From assembly GCA_009692585.1 (NCBI GenBank), contig SHYX01000013.1, positions 1-64,000 on the forward strand: a DNA stretch of 64,000 nt. Direction: 5' to 3'. This document shows positions 37,686 to 47,403 of the stretch, piece after piece. Within the stretch, counting starts at the first letter, position 1. Each line of letters starts with the position of its first letter. Source of the stretch: Myxococcales bacterium (GTDB lineage Bacteria > Myxococcota > UBA796 > SXON01). The position numbers and the translations under genes were made by a program. The notes beneath the pieces were generated by a model that searched no databases, had not been told where the DNA came from, and was given only the letters and a program-made list of their open reading frames with translations.

Positions 37686-40600
37686 ATGGTCCTGTTCCTC
37701 GCCCTCACCGCCCAGGCGGTCCTGCCACTGCCCACCTTCCCAGAGTGCGGTGAGCCCGACGACGACGCCTCCTGTCCCAGCGACCTCGACCGCAATTGGG
37801 CCCTGATCAGCTACATCCCCGAAGGGAGCCGCGCGACGATCCGGTCGGGCGAAACGGCCAGCGGCGCCAGCGCCGACCGCGCCTGGCGGCTCTCCACCGG
37901 ACGATTCGACGTCACGGTGGCGGTCTGCGACTCGGGTTTTGACTGGAGCAACGGCAACTACGTCAACAAGGTGGCGCTGAACACCGCCGAACTCCCCCTC
38001 CCGGAGGTCGCCCCGGGGGTGGACGCCGCCGACTACGATGCCGACGGCAACGGGCTCATCAACGTGCAGGACTGGGCCCTGGACACCCGCGTCGACTGGA
38101 CTGCAGGTCGCGACAGCAGCGATGGTATGCTCGACCCGAGCGACCTCATCTACACCTTCTCGGACGGGCTCGACGACGACGGCAACGGCTTTGTCGACGA
38201 CATCGCCGGCTGGGACTTCTTCGGCGACGACAACGACCCCTACGCCGAGCTGCAGGTCTCCTACGGGGACCACGGCGACGGCGTCGTAGAGGAGATGGCG
38301 GCCGAGGGCGGTGATGGCGGCGACATCGGCATCTGCCCCAACTGCTCGGTGATGCTGCTCCGGACGGGCGACGGCTTCATCACCGACGGCCACCGGGTGG
38401 GCATGGCCATCGCCTACGCCACCGGCCAGGGCGCCGAGGTCATCAACATGGCGCTCGGCGCGCTGTCGCGACCGGATGAGTTGGCGAGCATCGTAAAGTG
38501 GGCGCACGACCAGGGTGTGACCCTGGTTGGAGTGGCGGGCGACGAAAATGCCTACCACCACAACCAACCGTCGATGTTGGACGAGATCTTCTACGTGAAG
38601 TCGATTCACTCCGACACCCGCGACGAAGACCGAGGCGCCTACAGCTACCAGAACTTCTTCAACTGCAACAACTTCGGCTCGCGTCTGGACTGGAGCGTCG
38701 ACACGTCGGCCTGTGCCACCGGGGCCGCCGCGTTGACCAGCGGGGCCGCCGGCATCCTCATCTCGTACGCCCGCGACCACGGCATCGACCTGACCCCCGA
38801 CGAAATCCGGCAACTCCTCGCGATGAACGCCGATGATGTCGCGTTGAGCGCGGCGGAGACCGCCGAGGCGAGCACCTACCCGTCGGCAGAGGGCTGGGAC
38901 TTCTTCTTCGGCTACGGGCGGATGAACCTCGGCGCCGCCACCCAGGCCCTGGCCGAGGGGCGCATTCCTCCGGTCGCGACCATCCAGACGCCCGGCTGGT
39001 TCGACACCTACGAGGTGCTCACCGGCCAGATTCCCGTCCACGCCCGCATCGCCGCCGAACGCTCGGGCGGGTTCCACTATGTGGTCGACTACGCGCGGGG
39101 CTGGGACGTCCCGAAGTGGACCACCCTCGCCGAAGGCGACAGCACCGCCGCCATCGACGGCGAGGTCGCCGCGCTCGATGCCGCCACCTTGGGCGCCGCA
39201 ATCGTCGAGCCCGGCAAGGGCGAGACCATCCTCGGCCGGATGGACCGGGTCTTCGCGCCGAGCGTGACCGTGCGGATCACCGTCACCGACGCCGAAGGCA
39301 ACGTCGGCCAGGCCCGCCGCACCTTCTTCGTGAAGGAGGACAAGGACCTGCTGGGTGGGTTCCCGGTCGCGATGGGCGACAGCGGCGAGTCGAGCCCGGT
39401 GCTCTACGACCTGGACGGCGACGGCGACTACGAGATCGTCATCGCGACCAGCGGCGGCCGCGTGCACGCGTACCAGCACGATGGGAGCGAACTGGCGGGC
39501 TGGCCGGTCGAGCCGCCGGTGTCGACACGATGGCACCCGGGCCAGGCCGCCGAGGCCGCGGGAATCACGCCGATGCGCGATGGGTTCATCGCCAGCGCCG
39601 GGGTGGCCGACCTCGAGGGGGACGGCGAGCCCGAGGTGGTCGCCGCGAGCGGCGGCGGTTTCGTCTACGCGTGGCATGCCGATGGCTCGGTGGTCAGCGG
39701 TTTTCCGGTGGAGATGGTGGGGCGGGCCCCCGAGGACTTCGGGCCGGCCGACTCCTGGGACAACGGCTTCGCGGGGGCGCCGACGCTCTACGACCTCGAT
39801 GCCGACGGCACCGTGGAGATCATCGTCGGCGGTCTCGATCAGCGGCTGTACGTCTGGGACTACACCGGGGTGCCGTGGGGGCCCTACCCCCTGGAGATCT
39901 GCGCGGCGGAGCTCTGCGGCGTGGCCGGGAACCGGATCATCACCGGCGTCGCCGTCGGCGACGTCGACAACGACGGCGACGTGGAGCTGGGGCTCGGCAG
40001 CAACGAAGCCGTCCGCGGCGGTCGTTTCTCCATCAGCTACCTGCTGGACGCGACCACCGGCGCGATGGCGACCGGCTGGCCGCTCGAAGAGTCGGGGCTG
40101 GTCGGCGAGGCGGCGCTCTTGCCCATCGTCGGCGAAGGGCACCCCTCGAGCCTCGCCTTCGCCGATATCGATGGCGACGGTGACCTCGAGATCGCGAGCT
40201 GCGTCATGTTGGGCCAGAGCCCGCTCTACCACCACGACGCGAGCGTCGCCGTCGACCTCAGCTACGTGCGCACCGGGTACTCCGAGGGGGGGAACACCAC
40301 CGAGCCCAGCCTCACCACCATGTCCAACAACGTCAGCTTCGGCGACCTGGACGGGGACGGGAAACCTGAGTTCTTCGCCGGCGGCGCCGGCACCTACTAC
40401 CTGCTGTCACTCGCGGCGATCGCGTCGATGGAGTACCAGCACGTGGCCGCCGCCTGGGACCTGGCGACCGGCAACATGATGCCTGGTTGGCCGCGGCAGA
40501 TCGAAGACCTCCAGTTCCTCGTGGCGCCTGCCGTCGCCGACGTCTCCGGCGACGGGAAGCCCGAAGCGATCTTCGGGAGCGCCGGCTACCTGCTCTACGC

Positions 40601-40973
40601 CTGGGACGGCGAGGGCAAGCTCGCGGCGGGCTGGCCCAAGTTCACCGGCAACTGGCTCCTCGGCTCACCGGCCGTCGGGGACATCGACGGCGACGGGTTT
40701 GTCGAGGTGGTGGCGAGCACGCGCGAGGGCAACCTGTTCGCGTGGAGCACCCAGGGCCACGCCGACCAGGCGGTCCAGTGGCAGAGCATCCACCACGACG
40801 CCCAGAACACCCACAACTACGAGACGCCGGTGGCACCCCAGGCGGGGCCGCCGCCAGACGGGACCTGCCAGGGCGACTGCTGCTGCCAACACACCGATGC
40901 CGCCGCGCTTGCAGGCGCGTTGGGCGGGCTGGCAGTCGTTGTGAGGCGGCGCCGGCGGGGGCCGGCAGGCTGA
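37686..40973 (+). CDS. Subtilisin-like (S8) protease with FG-GAP repeats and MYXO-CTERM-type anchor
   Basis: 1095 residues from the ATG at 37686. Signal MVLFLALTAQAVLPLP. S8 domain: catalytic Asp82 in VTVAVCDSGFDW, His near 196 in SYGDHGDGVVEE, and the nucleophile region around 340 (TSACATGAAALTSGAAGIL), which lacks the usual GTSxAxP sequence, so activity is uncertain. From about 560 to 1040 there are eight FG-GAP/VCBS-like repeats, for example YDLDGDGDYEIVIATSGGRV and DIDGDGFVEVVASTREGNLF, which form a Ca-dependent beta-propeller. C-terminus CQGDCCCQ, ALAGALGGLAVV, RRRRRGPAG fits the MYXO-CTERM anchor. Monocistronic. Confidence 0.84.
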   Translation: MVLFLALTAQAVLPLPTFPECGEPDDDASCPSDLDRNWALISYIPEGSRATIRSGETASGASADRAWRLSTGRFDVTVAVCDSGFDWSNGNYVNKVALNTAELPLPEVAPGVDAADYDADGNGLINVQDWALDTRVDWTAGRDSSDGMLDPSDLIYTFSDGLDDDGNGFVDDIAGWDFFGDDNDPYAELQVSYGDHGDGVVEEMAAEGGDGGDIGICPNCSVMLLRTGDGFITDGHRVGMAIAYATGQGAEVINMALGALSRPDELASIVKWAHDQGVTLVGVAGDENAYHHNQPSMLDEIFYVKSIHSDTRDEDRGAYSYQNFFNCNNFGSRLDWSVDTSACATGAAALTSGAAGILISYARDHGIDLTPDEIRQLLAMNADDVALSAAETAEASTYPSAEGWDFFFGYGRMNLGAATQALAEGRIPPVATIQTPGWFDTYEVLTGQIPVHARIAAERSGGFHYVVDYARGWDVPKWTTLAEGDSTAAIDGEVAALDAATLGAAIVEPGKGETILGRMDRVFAPSVTVRITVTDAEGNVGQARRTFFVKEDKDLLGGFPVAMGDSGESSPVLYDLDGDGDYEIVIATSGGRVHAYQHDGSELAGWPVEPPVSTRWHPGQAAEAAGITPMRDGFIASAGVADLEGDGEPEVVAASGGGFVYAWHADGSVVSGFPVEMVGRAPEDFGPADSWDNGFAGAPTLYDLDADGTVEIIVGGLDQRLYVWDYTGVPWGPYPLEICAAELCGVAGNRIITGVAVGDVDNDGDVELGLGSNEAVRGGRFSISYLLDATTGAMATGWPLEESGLVGEAALLPIVGEGHPSSLAFADIDGDGDLEIASCVMLGQSPLYHHDASVAVDLSYVRTGYSEGGNTTEPSLTTMSNNVSFGDLDGDGKPEFFAGGAGTYYLLSLAAIASMEYQHVAAAWDLATGNMMPGWPRQIEDLQFLVAPAVADVSGDGKPEAIFGSAGYLLYAWDGEGKLAAGWPKFTGNWLLGSPAVGDIDGDGFVEVVASTREGNLFAWSTQGHADQAVQWQSIHHDAQNTHNYETPVAPQAGPPPDGTCQGDCCCQHTDAAALAGALGGLAVVVRRRRRGPAG

Positions 40974-40998
40974 GCCTCACCTCGACCGCGTTGCCGGC

Positions 40999-42942
40999 TC
41001 ACTCCGGCGCGCCGCAGTTCCCTTCGGCGCACAAGCAGGCGCCGACGCAGTAGTTGACGATCTCGCCGGTCTCGAAGAAGTGAGCCATCTGCTCCTGCGC
41101 AGCAAAAGCGCGGCGAGCGTCTTCGTGGGTGTCGAAGTCGGCGTTGGGGGCGGTGTTGTCGAGCGGCACCGGCGGTGCACCGAAGTCGTATTCGGTGATG
41201 GCGCTGCCGGTGACCGGACCGTCCACCGACGCGACTCCCCAGAGGTCGACCAGCGGAACATTGGGGTTGACCGCCCCATAGGCACGGGCCATGTTGTGGC
41301 CGCCGAGGGTGGTGACCTGGGCGTCGCCGATGGCGTCCTGGAGCAGCACCTGCTTGGCTCCGACCCCCGGGAGCGGTTCGGCGTTCATCTGCCGACCCAA
41401 CCCGCCGGCTTCACCGGGGTCCCAGATCTGCTGGATGAGCGCCATCCACAGGACCAGGTCACGCTCGTCGTCGTAGACCGACTGGAACATCGCGAAGAAG
41501 GGGACGAAGTCGTGACTCCGGGTCAGCAGGATCGAGTACGGCATGCCGCCGACTCCCAGCGTGGCGCGGTCGATCTCCGGTGAGCTGGCCACGTAGCCGC
41601 CGCCGAGGATCGCGCCCTGGGAGTTCCCGTAGTACGCGACGTCACTCGGATCGATGAGCGCGGTCCCCTCGACCGTCATCGCCTCGTCGCGAACCATGGC
41701 GCCCTGCATCATCCAGATCGCCGCCGCGAACTCCAGGTAGCCTTGCTGGGTGCGCTCGGCGATCGTGGCAAAGCGCCCGAGGTCTTGGACCAGCATCAGG
41801 GTGATGGCGTCGGTGTCGTCCTCCTTCATGCCGGTCCAATCGACCGCGAAGAGGATGTAGCCGTAGCGGTCGGCCACCTCGGCGAGGTACCCGGCGTGGA
41901 CCTCGCTCTGGCTGCCCAACAGACCATGGCCGTACTGGACGAGTTGGAGGGGGCGTGGGCTGGTCTGGGCCGTACGCGGCACCACGATCGTGAACGGAAC
42001 CGTCGTCTCTCCATTATACATTGGCATGCCCGAGGAGTCCCGGGTGAGCAGGGTGTCAGGACCGTCCGCCTCGGTGTAGAGCGGCACCGTCATGCGCCCG
42101 TGGATCCGCTTCCAGGTGTGGAGTTCCTGCTCGGGGGCATACTCGTCCACTGAGTCGATGACGTAGGGGGGACCATCCGCCCCCACGCGCGTCTCGGCGT
42201 CGGAGCGCATGAACTGGATGCGGCCGGCGACGGACTCCGCCGACTTGATGGTGAAGTCCCACGCCAGATGCACGTCCTCCTGGCTCCAAAGGACGTCGGT
42301 GAGCGTGCCGAAGATGTCCTCATACCGGTCGCGACGGCCTTCGATGTCGAAATCGTTGGTCTCGACCCCGTCCCGGAGCGCCAGGAACCCCTCACTCGGC
42401 GTGATCGGCCCACCCGCGGCGTCCACGATGTGCCGGAGGGCGACCACGTAGCGATGCCCGTTGAGAAAGGGAACCGCCGGGCGGATGTAGAGCATCCGGC
42501 TGCCTTCGACCGCCTGCCCAGCGTAGTCGAGTTCGCACCAGACGGGGTGGCGCTCGCCGGTGGCGGCGTCCACGACGACGACGTCCGAGGCGTCGAGGAG
42601 GGAATCCCCGATGTTCGCGTGACCGGGAAGCGTGCCGATGGCCATGCCCGGGATCTCCACCACCAGCGGGGTCATCGGAGAAAACCCATCGAGCTCGTTC
42701 CAATATCTTGGATCTGGCTGGTAGCTGAGCTCGCCCTGGTTGGTGAAGGGAATCGTGGTCGGCCCGAGGTGGACGCGGACGCCAGTCGCGGTGGAGCTGT
42801 CCTCGCGCAGGAAGAAGCTGGACGGGAACGGGTCGGCGCAGCGCGAGTAGGACAGCGGATCGCAGTCGGTGAACTCAGTGGCCAGCGGGTCGGTGGCGGT
42901 ATCGCAGGCGATCAGGAGCACGAGCAGAGAGAGGCGCGTCAT
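40999..42942 (-). CDS. Alpha/beta-hydrolase lipoprotein
   Basis: 647 residues from the ATG at 42942. Signal MTRLSLLVLLIACD, lipobox LLIAC. The central part has an alpha/beta-hydrolase core: LQLVQYGHGLLGSQ (oxyanion region), then the nucleophile elbow VAYYGNSQGAILGGG (GxSxG) and the late His region TTLGGHNMARAYG. Cysteines at the end (CVGACLCAEGNCGAPE) probably form disulfides. Probably a secreted or surface esterase/lipase; substrate unknown. Located 10 bases after rnhA on the same strand. Ends convergent with the subtilase gene. Confidence 0.78.
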   Translation of the reverse strand: MTRLSLLVLLIACDTATDPLATEFTDCDPLSYSRCADPFPSSFFLREDSSTATGVRVHLGPTTIPFTNQGELSYQPDPRYWNELDGFSPMTPLVVEIPGMAIGTLPGHANIGDSLLDASDVVVVDAATGERHPVWCELDYAGQAVEGSRMLYIRPAVPFLNGHRYVVALRHIVDAAGGPITPSEGFLALRDGVETNDFDIEGRRDRYEDIFGTLTDVLWSQEDVHLAWDFTIKSAESVAGRIQFMRSDAETRVGADGPPYVIDSVDEYAPEQELHTWKRIHGRMTVPLYTEADGPDTLLTRDSSGMPMYNGETTVPFTIVVPRTAQTSPRPLQLVQYGHGLLGSQSEVHAGYLAEVADRYGYILFAVDWTGMKEDDTDAITLMLVQDLGRFATIAERTQQGYLEFAAAIWMMQGAMVRDEAMTVEGTALIDPSDVAYYGNSQGAILGGGYVASSPEIDRATLGVGGMPYSILLTRSHDFVPFFAMFQSVYDDERDLVLWMALIQQIWDPGEAGGLGRQMNAEPLPGVGAKQVLLQDAIGDAQVTTLGGHNMARAYGAVNPNVPLVDLWGVASVDGPVTGSAITEYDFGAPPVPLDNTAPNADFDTHEDARRAFAAQEQMAHFFETGEIVNYCVGACLCAEGNCGAPE

Positions 42943-42952
42943 GCACCCGGCG

Positions 42953-43771
42953 CTATCCCGCGCTGTCGCTACGCGCCCCGCCGGACGGCCAGGCCCCGCG
43001 TCGACGCGACTCTTCGACGCCGCGCCGCGCGAGCTCGTCGGCGCGTTCGTTCTCCGCGAGGCCGACATGGCCGGCCACCCACTGCAACGTGACCCCGGGG
43101 CGCGCGCGGAGCCGAACGCGCATCCCCGCGATCAGCTCCACGTTGGCCTTGGCCTTCCAGCCCTGGGTCAGCACGCCGCGGCAGTACTGCGAGTCCGAGA
43201 AGATCACGACCGCTGCCTCGGGAGGCTCGCCGGCTGCGTCCAACTCGTCGAGCGCCATCGCGATCGCGGTGAGCTCGCCGACGTTGTTGGTGGAGAACCC
43301 GAGCCCACGGTGCCGCTCGATCACGCGCCCGTCGGGGAACTTCACCAGGCAGCCCGAGCCGGCGGGGCCAGGGTTTCCGGTGCACGCGCCGTCGGTGAAG
43401 CAGCGGATGGCGCTGGCCGCCGCCGCCACCTGGGCCGTCGCCGCGGTCCTGGCCGCCCCCGCCTGCGCCGCGGTGCGCGTGCCCGCGGAGCCGAAGCCGC
43501 TTCCCCGGCCGGACGGGCGCAACGCCGGCGCCGCGCTCCCCGGAGCCCCGCCGGAAGGCATCGGCGAGTCCGGCGCCGCCGCCCCCGCGGGGAGCTCCAC
43601 CGGCGCCGAGCCCTCAGGCTCCACCCGACCCGCTCCCGCCTGGTAGATTGTGGCCCCCGCCTTGTCGGAGTAGCGGACCGCAATCCGCCCGGCCACGGCG
43701 ACCGGCGCTCCGTCCGCGTCCACCTCTGCCCAGACCCGCTGACCCTTGAACTTCGCGCGCGACCATGCCAT
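42953..43771 (-). CDS. rnhA: Ribonuclease HI with N-terminal extension
   Basis: 272 residues. The RNase H domain is at about 122-258: Asp127 (CFTDGACTGNPGPAGSG), Glu166 (NNVGELTAI), Asp193 (IFSDSQYCRGV), His235 (VAGHVGLAENERADELARRG) and Asp245, the complete catalytic set. It cleaves RNA in RNA-DNA hybrids. Residues 1-50 form a small extra domain (WSRAKFKGQRVWAEVDADG, then RIAVRYSDKAGATIYQ), followed by a 70-residue Ala/Gly/Pro linker. Such N-terminal domains occur in myxobacterial RNase HI. Reads toward the hydrolase lipoprotein gene. Confidence 0.88.
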   Translation of the reverse strand: MAWSRAKFKGQRVWAEVDADGAPVAVAGRIAVRYSDKAGATIYQAGAGRVEPEGSAPVELPAGAAAPDSPMPSGGAPGSAAPALRPSGRGSGFGSAGTRTAAQAGAARTAATAQVAAAASAIRCFTDGACTGNPGPAGSGCLVKFPDGRVIERHRGLGFSTNNVGELTAIAMALDELDAAGEPPEAAVVIFSDSQYCRGVLTQGWKAKANVELIAGMRVRLRARPGVTLQWVAGHVGLAENERADELARRGVEESRRRGAWPSGGARSDSAG

Positions 43772-44038
43772 CGGCGGGAACTATCAGGAACCGGGAAAAG
43801 ACGCTCGCCGCGTCCTCCCGCTACCGTCGCCTACCCTCCCGCCTCCAAGCTTCGCTTTCCGGCCTGCGGCGGCGGTCGGGTGTGCGCATCCAGCAGCCCC
43901 CGCCCTGGCCCAGCCTCCCGACCCGAAGCCCCAGCTCACCCCGGTCGCTGATCCCGCCCCCGTCGGGCACTTCATCGTGGGTGCCCGGCGCCGCAACGCA
44001 CCGGGACGGCCGGCACGTCTGGGTGGACTGAACCCGCG
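43772..44038. other. Intergenic, no feature recognised
   Basis: 267 bases between the start of rnhA and the end of the glycosyltransferase/radical SAM gene, both on the minus strand. Small reading frames exist in several frames but look like GC-rich noise. It must hold the rnhA promoter; I see no clear -35/-10 pair. Confidence 0.5.
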
Positions 44039-46186
44039 TCACCCCACCCGGTGACTCTGCCCCGTCGAGGCCACCAGCTCATACAACGAGTGGTTGTAAC
44101 AGCCGGCAGAGCAACCTTTTCCCCAGAGGTGCTCGCGGTGGCGCTGCACCTCCGGGGCGCGCCACAGCGTCGAGAGCGGCGTGCGGAACACATTGCCCAC
44201 CTTGAGCCCGTCGCCTCCCCACACACAGCACGGCAAGAGGTCGCCCTCGTAGGTGACACCGTACTGATCGACGAGCCCGAGGCAGCGCACCGGACCCCGC
44301 TCGCCGGCGTGGTAGCGCAGCGACTCAGCGTAGTAGTGGGCCTTCGCCGCGACGTCGGCGTCGCGCTGAGAGAGGGTCGCCACGGCGTCGAGCCAGGCGC
44401 GCTGGTCGTCCTCGCTGGTCAGGTACAGCTGGGGCGCGTCGTTGACCGGCCAGAAGTCGAAGCGCGCCCCGACCGCACGGGTGGCCTCGTACACCGCGAC
44501 CAGCTCGCGGACGTTCTGGTTGGTGACCGTGAAGTACACCGCCGTGTCCACGCGCCCATCGGCGACGGTGCGTTGCAGCTGCCGCCACGTGCGCGCGTGG
44601 GCACCCACCTGGCCGCGGAGTCGGTCGTGGGTCTCCGGGAGGCCGTCGATCGAGAAGCTCATCGAGGTGAGCCCGGCGCCGGCGAGCCGTTCGAGGTGCC
44701 GATCGACCAGGGTGCCGTTGGTGGTCACGTTGACGGCCATGCCCAGCGAGCGGGCGCGACGGACGATGTCGGTGAGGCCCGGGTGCAGCAGCGGCTCGCC
44801 GCCGGTGAGCACCAGCACCCGCGTGCCGATGGCCGCCGACTCGTCGAGGAGCGCCAGCGCTAGCTCGGTGGGGACGTTCTCCGGCCGGTCCCAGAGGTCG
44901 CAGAAGGAGCAACGGAGGTTGCACCCCCGGTTGACGAGAAACAGCATCGTGAGCGGCTTGGAGGGTACGCGCGGCGGCAGGTGGGCCTCGATGGGCGGCC
45001 GCGGGACGAAGTCGCGGCCCTCGCCGCGGTGGATGGCGCGGGTGGCGCGGGTGACGTCGGACCAGTCCCGCGCCGCCGCATAGGCGCGGCCGCGCTCACC
45101 GAGGCGGCGACGCAGCGCGGCGTCGCCCAGGGCACGATGCACCTCGTCGACAAAGTGCGCGCCCTCGGCCAGCAGCAACTCTTCGCCGTGTCGAACCGCG
45201 AGCCCCTCGGCCCCGAGCGGGGTGCTCACCACCGCCTTGCCAGCGGCGAAGTACTCCAGGAGCTTCATCCGCGTGCCGCCGCCGGCGAACAGCGGACACA
45301 CACACAGGTCCGCGGCCTGGATGTGGGCGGGAAGGTCGTCCACCGGCCCGGTGAACCGCAGCCGCTCGGAGGCGTAGGCGACCGGGGCCCCCATCCCCGC
45401 GCATACGATCGACACGTCGTCGGGGAGCGACGGCAACACCCGGTCGGCCAGGAAACGAACCGCTTCGGTGTTCGGGGCGTAGTGAAGCGTGCCGTGGAAG
45501 AAGAGGATCGGCCCACCGCGCAGGCCATAGCGGGCGCGCAGGTCGACGCCGGGCCCGCCGTAGCTGGCAAGGTCCACGCCGTGCGGCACCAGCCAGCCGC
45601 GCCCCCCCAACCGCACGCGGTCCTCCTCGGACAAGACGATCAGCTCGTCCACCGCCGCCACCGCCGCCAGCTCGACGGCGCGGATCCGGGCGAGCGCACC
45701 GCCGGAGAGCCCCGCCGTCTGTCGTAAGCGATCGTGCTCGACGTTGTGCTGCACCAGCACGCTGCGCCCCCCCAACAACGTCGCTGCCAGCGCGGCGGGA
45801 ACGGCGTACCCGGGGAACTCCGCCTGGTAGACGTCGATGCGTTCGCGCAGGCCCACGTAGAGCACGCGCAGCCACCACGCCGGGTCCACCACCGGCCGGT
45901 ACAGGAAGGTCTCGTCGAGGGGGTAGCCGATCCGGGTGAGCCAGCGCTCGAAGCGCGCCTGGTCACGCAGCAGCGGCGCCTCCTGGGCGGCCCGGAACCG
46001 CCTGCCGAACGGGATGCGGACGAAGGCGCCGGCTTGCCACCGGAGGTAGGCCTCGCGGTCGTCTGAGACGAGGACGACGTGGTCGCCGGCGGCGGCGAGG
46101 GCCTCGGCCGCGCGCACGATCTTCACCGCCGCGCCGTGTCGGGTCGGGAAGAGGTCCCCGCGGCTGATGACGGCGACGCGGCTCAT
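44039..46186 (-). CDS. Glycosyltransferase fused to a radical SAM/SPASM enzyme
   Basis: 715 residues from the ATG at 46186, which overlaps the MFS stop (ATGA). Residues 1 to about 385 are a GT-B family 4-like glycosyltransferase: RGDLFPTRHGAAVKIVRAAE, SVLVQHNVEHDR, ELIVLSEEDR, WLVPHGVDL, ILFFHGTLHYAPNTEAVRFL and the donor site LFAGGGTRMKLLEYFAAGKA. A short linker leads to a radical SAM domain: Cys422/426/429 in NRGCNLRCSFCDLW, TGGEPLLHPG and VTTNGTLV. The C-terminal SPASM-type Cys set is in GPVRCLGLVDQYG, GDLLPCCVWGG and GKGCSAGCYNHSLYEL. Both halves look complete. The product is unknown; see findings. Third gene of the CapA-MFS operon. Confidence 0.87.
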   Translation of the reverse strand: MSRVAVISRGDLFPTRHGAAVKIVRAAEALAAAGDHVVLVSDDREAYLRWQAGAFVRIPFGRRFRAAQEAPLLRDQARFERWLTRIGYPLDETFLYRPVVDPAWWLRVLYVGLRERIDVYQAEFPGYAVPAALAATLLGGRSVLVQHNVEHDRLRQTAGLSGGALARIRAVELAAVAAVDELIVLSEEDRVRLGGRGWLVPHGVDLASYGGPGVDLRARYGLRGGPILFFHGTLHYAPNTEAVRFLADRVLPSLPDDVSIVCAGMGAPVAYASERLRFTGPVDDLPAHIQAADLCVCPLFAGGGTRMKLLEYFAAGKAVVSTPLGAEGLAVRHGEELLLAEGAHFVDEVHRALGDAALRRRLGERGRAYAAARDWSDVTRATRAIHRGEGRDFVPRPPIEAHLPPRVPSKPLTMLFLVNRGCNLRCSFCDLWDRPENVPTELALALLDESAAIGTRVLVLTGGEPLLHPGLTDIVRRARSLGMAVNVTTNGTLVDRHLERLAGAGLTSMSFSIDGLPETHDRLRGQVGAHARTWRQLQRTVADGRVDTAVYFTVTNQNVRELVAVYEATRAVGARFDFWPVNDAPQLYLTSEDDQRAWLDAVATLSQRDADVAAKAHYYAESLRYHAGERGPVRCLGLVDQYGVTYEGDLLPCCVWGGDGLKVGNVFRTPLSTLWRAPEVQRHREHLWGKGCSAGCYNHSLYELVASTGQSHRVG

Positions 46187-47370
46187 CTGAGTTCGTCTAC
46201 CTCGCGCAGCGCCGGCGACCACACCGCCGCGACGCCCGCGCTCACGATCGCAACCACGCCACCGAGGACCGCGGCGGGAACGAGCCCGAAGAGGGTGGCG
46301 GCGACGCCGGACTCGAACTGGCCGAGCTCGTTGCTCACCGAGACGAAGAGCCAGTTCACCGCGCTGACTCGTCCACGCATCTCGTTCGGCGTGCGGAGCT
46401 GCACGATGCAGTGCCGGATGACGACGCTCACCTCATCCGCCGCGCCCGCCACCGCCAGCGCGACCACGCTCAGCGCCACGGTCGTCGACAGGGCGAACAC
46501 GATCGTCGCGACTCCGAAGATGACGACCGACCCCAACATCAGGGCGCCGGCGCGCCGCTGGATGGGATGGCGCCCGATCCACAGCGCCATCGCCGCGGCG
46601 CCCGCCGCCGGCGCAGCGCGCAAGAGCCCGAGGGTCTCGGGTCCGCCCCCGAGCACCTCCTTCGCGTAGATCGGCAACAGCGCAACCACCCCACCGAACA
46701 TCACCGCAACCAGATCGAGCCAGAGCGCTGCGAGCATATCTGGTCGCGACCATACGAAGCGAAGCCCGTCGAGCGCGCCGCCGCGATTTCGTTCGGTGGT
46801 TGCCGGCCCGGCGGCGGGAAGCGCCAGCGCCGCCAGGGTCCCGCCCAGCGCGCAGGCAGCGGCGACGAGATGCACCTTCCAGGCCGCGCCGAGCGCGAGG
46901 TACACCATTCCCCCGATCCACGGCCCGGCGATGGCCCCGAGCTGAAAGACGCTGGACGACCAGGTCAGCGCGTTGGGGAAGTGGGTGCTCGGCACCAGTT
47001 CGGGGAGGATGCTCTGGCTGGTCGGTGCCGAGAACGCGCGGGCGAGCCCCACGACGCCCGACAGCAGCAGCAGCGGCCATACCGCCTTGGACCCCCACCA
47101 ATCGACGGCGCCCAGTCCGACGATCCCGAAGGAGATGACCACCCAGCAGGCCGCGAGCAGGTTGCGGCGGTCGAAGCGGTCGATCGCTGCGCCGATGACC
47201 GGAAACAGCAGGAAGGTCGGCAAGAACTGGGCGAGCCCCACCCAGGCCAGGTCCATGGCGTCGTCGTTGAGCGCGTAGGCTTGCCACCCGAGCGCCACGC
47301 CCATGATCTGCTGGGCCAACACCATGAAGATGCGGGCGAGCTGAAAGCGCCGGAACGCCGGCACGTCCAA
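46183..47370 (-). CDS. MFS transporter (DHA/enterobactin-exporter-like)
   Basis: 395 residues, 12 predicted helices. Major facilitator hallmarks: RRFQLARIFMVLAQQIMGVA at the start, the loop 2-3 motif GAAIDRFDRRNLLAAC and SGVVGLARAFSAPTSQSILP, similar to MFS_3/EntS-type exporters. Start is a TTG at 47370 (a GTG at 47364 is also possible); only 33 bases separate it from the CapA stop. Its stop overlaps the GT/radical SAM start, so it may export or flip the product of that enzyme (inference). Confidence 0.82.
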   Translation of the reverse strand: MDVPAFRRFQLARIFMVLAQQIMGVALGWQAYALNDDAMDLAWVGLAQFLPTFLLFPVIGAAIDRFDRRNLLAACWVVISFGIVGLGAVDWWGSKAVWPLLLLSGVVGLARAFSAPTSQSILPELVPSTHFPNALTWSSSVFQLGAIAGPWIGGMVYLALGAAWKVHLVAAACALGGTLAALALPAAGPATTERNRGGALDGLRFVWSRPDMLAALWLDLVAVMFGGVVALLPIYAKEVLGGGPETLGLLRAAPAAGAAAMALWIGRHPIQRRAGALMLGSVVIFGVATIVFALSTTVALSVVALAVAGAADEVSVVIRHCIVQLRTPNEMRGRVSAVNWLFVSVSNELGQFESGVAATLFGLVPAAVLGGVVAIVSAGVAAVWSPALREVDELR

Positions 47371-47403
47371 GGCGTTGTAGAGGGTCGCGGGCAGGGGTGC
47401 ATC

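Noticed and set aside
37545..40235. Upstream part of a minus-strand frame of 1055 codons opposite the subtilase
   Set aside because: Only the last 158 codons (to 37544) form the DUF2505 gene; the rest is antisense to the FG-GAP repeats.
43765..44054. Small plus-strand frames between rnhA and the GT/radical SAM gene
   Set aside because: Pro/Arg/Ser-rich, no ribosome site, no recognisable motif; treated as intergenic.
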